Positions 5,845-6,740 of a stretch of DNA of 6,740 bases are shown one piece after another (positions within the stretch are counted from its first letter, which is position 1; each line of letters starts with the position of its first letter). The notes beneath the pieces were generated by a model. The model had not been told where the DNA came from. It was given only the letters and a program-made list of their open reading frames with translations, and searched no databases. Origin of the DNA: Pseudomonadota bacterium (GTDB lineage: Bacteria; Pseudomonadota; Gammaproteobacteria; UBA5335); contig JAJXTQ010000110.1 in NCBI GenBank assembly GCA_021783685.1, positions 1-6,740 on the forward strand. Reading direction: 5' to 3'. The translations under genes and the position numbers were made by a program.

Positions 5845-6317
5845 GGTGCCTGGTCCTCATCACCGTCGAGCAAGGCGCGCACGCGCCGCTGCTCATCCGG
5901 GCTCAGCGGCGCAGCGGCGCTCATCCCGCGCTGGCGGCGGGCGAGCGCGAGCCAGATGCCCACACCCACCAGCAGCAGCGCGAAAGGCCCGAACCACAGC
6001 GCATAGGTGAGGGTCTTGACGGGGGGGCGATAGAGCACGAAATCGCCATAGCGGGCCACCAGGAAGCCCCGAATCCCGGCATCGCTTTCGCCACGCCGGA
6101 CCAGTTCGGCCACCTCGCGGCGCAGATCGTCGGCGAGCGGCGCTTCGGATTCGGCCAGCGTCTCGTTCTGGCAGACCAGACAGCGCAGTTCGGTGAGCAG
6201 TTGCTCGTACCGGTGCTGCTGGGCCGGGTCCTCGAAGCGCTGCGGCGTAATCGCCGCGGCAGGGCCACCGATCACGGCGAGCGCGACCATCAGGATGGCG
6301 CCGGCGACCCGCGTCAC
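5841..6317 (-). CDS. ccmH: Cytochrome c maturation protein CcmH (CycL), thioredoxin-like reductant of apocytochrome
   Basis: CcmH reduces or holds the CXXCH cysteines of apocytochrome c in the periplasm so that haem can be attached. The 158-residue product has a signal/anchor helix (about 4-22), the defining LRCLVCQN motif with redox Cys46 and Cys49, the conserved ETLAES next to it, a helical section with LRREVAEL and RYGDFVLYRPP (about 66-99), and a C-terminal membrane helix (about 105-125) that anchors it. The start is the GTG at 6317, which overlaps the upstream ccmG stop as GTGA (6314-6317) and has GAGG eight bases upstream; the first internal ATG (residue 10) would cut off part of the signal helix. 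It is the short single-domain form, with CcmI as a separate protein rather than fused as in Escherichia coli CcmH. No abnormal residue was seen. Confidence 0.95.
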   Translation of the reverse strand: MTRVAGAILMVALAVIGGPAAAITPQRFEDPAQQHRYEQLLTELRCLVCQNETLAESEAPLADDLRREVAELVRRGESDAGIRGFLVARYGDFVLYRPPVKTLTYALWFGPFALLLVGVGIWLALARRQRGMSAAAPLSPDEQRRVRALLDGDEDQAP

Positions 6318-6740
6318 GGCGCGGCCTCGCCACGGCGCATCCGGTCGATCAGGGGATCGAGCCGTTCGGCGATCACCTGGGGCGTCAGGGGACCGATGTG
6401 CTTGTAGCGGATGATGCCGGCGCGGTCGACCAGAAAGGTCTCGGGCACCCCGTAAACCCCCCAGTCGATCCCCACCCGGCCCTCGCGGTCCATGGCGATC
6501 CTGTGGAAGGGATTGCCGAACCGGGCCAGCCAGGCGCTGGCGGCGTCCGGCTCGTCCTTGTAGTTGAGCCCGACCAGCGGCAGCTCGCGGCGCCGGACCC
6601 AGGCGCTGAGCACGGGATGTTCCGTGACGCAGGCGGCGCACCAGGATGCCCATACATTGAGCACCGTCACCGGCGCGCCGGCGAGGTCGCGTTCGCTGAC
6701 CGTGCCCGCATCCGCCCCCAGTGCCGGCAGCACGAAGGCG
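6314..6740 (-). CDS. ccmG: Thiol:disulfide interchange protein CcmG/DsbE, N-terminus outside window
   Basis: CcmG (DsbE) is the membrane-anchored periplasmic thioredoxin-like protein that passes electrons to CcmH and apocytochrome c. The visible part begins with AFVLPAL, just after where the signal anchor would be, so only the N-terminal membrane helix and a short linker are missing, beyond base 6740. The thioredoxin fold is clear: VTVLNVWASWCAAC with the redox cysteines (codons 6638-6640 and 6629-6631), the substrate-binding GVYGVPETFLVD with the cis-proline (typical for CcmG), and RYKHIGPLTPQ near the end. The CAAC active site lacks the proline found in many CcmG active sites. The stop overlaps the ccmH GTG start, so the two are coupled. 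The frame is open to the window edge. Confidence 0.93.
   Translation of the reverse strand, partial: AFVLPALGADAGTVSERDLAGAPVTVLNVWASWCAACVTEHPVLSAWVRRRELPLVGLNYKDEPDAASAWLARFGNPFHRIAMDREGRVGIDWGVYGVPETFLVDRAGIIRYKHIGPLTPQVIAERLDPLIDRMRRGEAAP

Noticed and set aside
4699..6006. A 435-codon open frame on the + strand opposite ccmI and ccmH.
   Set aside because: It mirrors the codon structure of clearly recognised ccm genes; the product is Arg/Gly/Gln-rich without any domain pattern.

Overview
The window is GC-rich DNA, probably from a gamma- or betaproteobacterium. The high GC content, the System I cytochrome c maturation genes (ccmG-ccmH-ccmI as separate genes) and the general look of the proteins fit this. 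No ribosomal or other marker gene is present, so the genus cannot be given.

Left part (1-1427, + strand): a compact run of three small genes encoding a DinB/YfiT-like four-helix metal-binding protein (5' end at or beyond the window edge), a SnoaL/NTF2-like alpha+beta-barrel protein and a single-domain cupin. The first two overlap by ATGA and the third follows after 15 bases, each with a strong Shine-Dalgarno site, so this is very likely one operon. Its substrate cannot be read from the sequence; a role in detoxification or small-molecule modification is an inference.

Middle (1428-2148): no intact gene. It holds a perfect 8-bp hairpin just after the operon, a seven-copy 10-bp G-rich tandem repeat that meets the usual G-quadruplex pattern, and a decayed, frameshifted piece of an IS3-family transposase. 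An inverted copy of the repeat unit sits where the transposase similarity stops. This is the most unusual stretch of the window.

Centre (2149-3901): an unrecognised three-helix membrane protein with a probably periplasmic C-terminal domain (+), facing a secreted PHB-depolymerase/feruloyl-esterase-like alpha/beta hydrolase (-) with only 19 bases between their stop codons. A 242-base gap follows, with a hairpin plus T9 tract.

Right part (4144-6740, all on the - strand): the tail of a cytochrome c maturation operon, read from right to left as ccmG/dsbE (truncated by the window edge), ccmH and ccmI. The genes are joined by 4-base GTGA and ATGA overlaps. CcmG and CcmH are the thiol-redox proteins that prepare the apocytochrome CXXCH motif, and CcmI presents the apocytochrome to the haem lyase. 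A small DUF6165-like gene follows 75 bases downstream, probably with its own promoter.

I did not find a clear new defence or mobile system. The best candidates for a second look are the repeat array beside the IS3 relic, the DinB-SnoaL-cupin trio and the unrecognised membrane protein.
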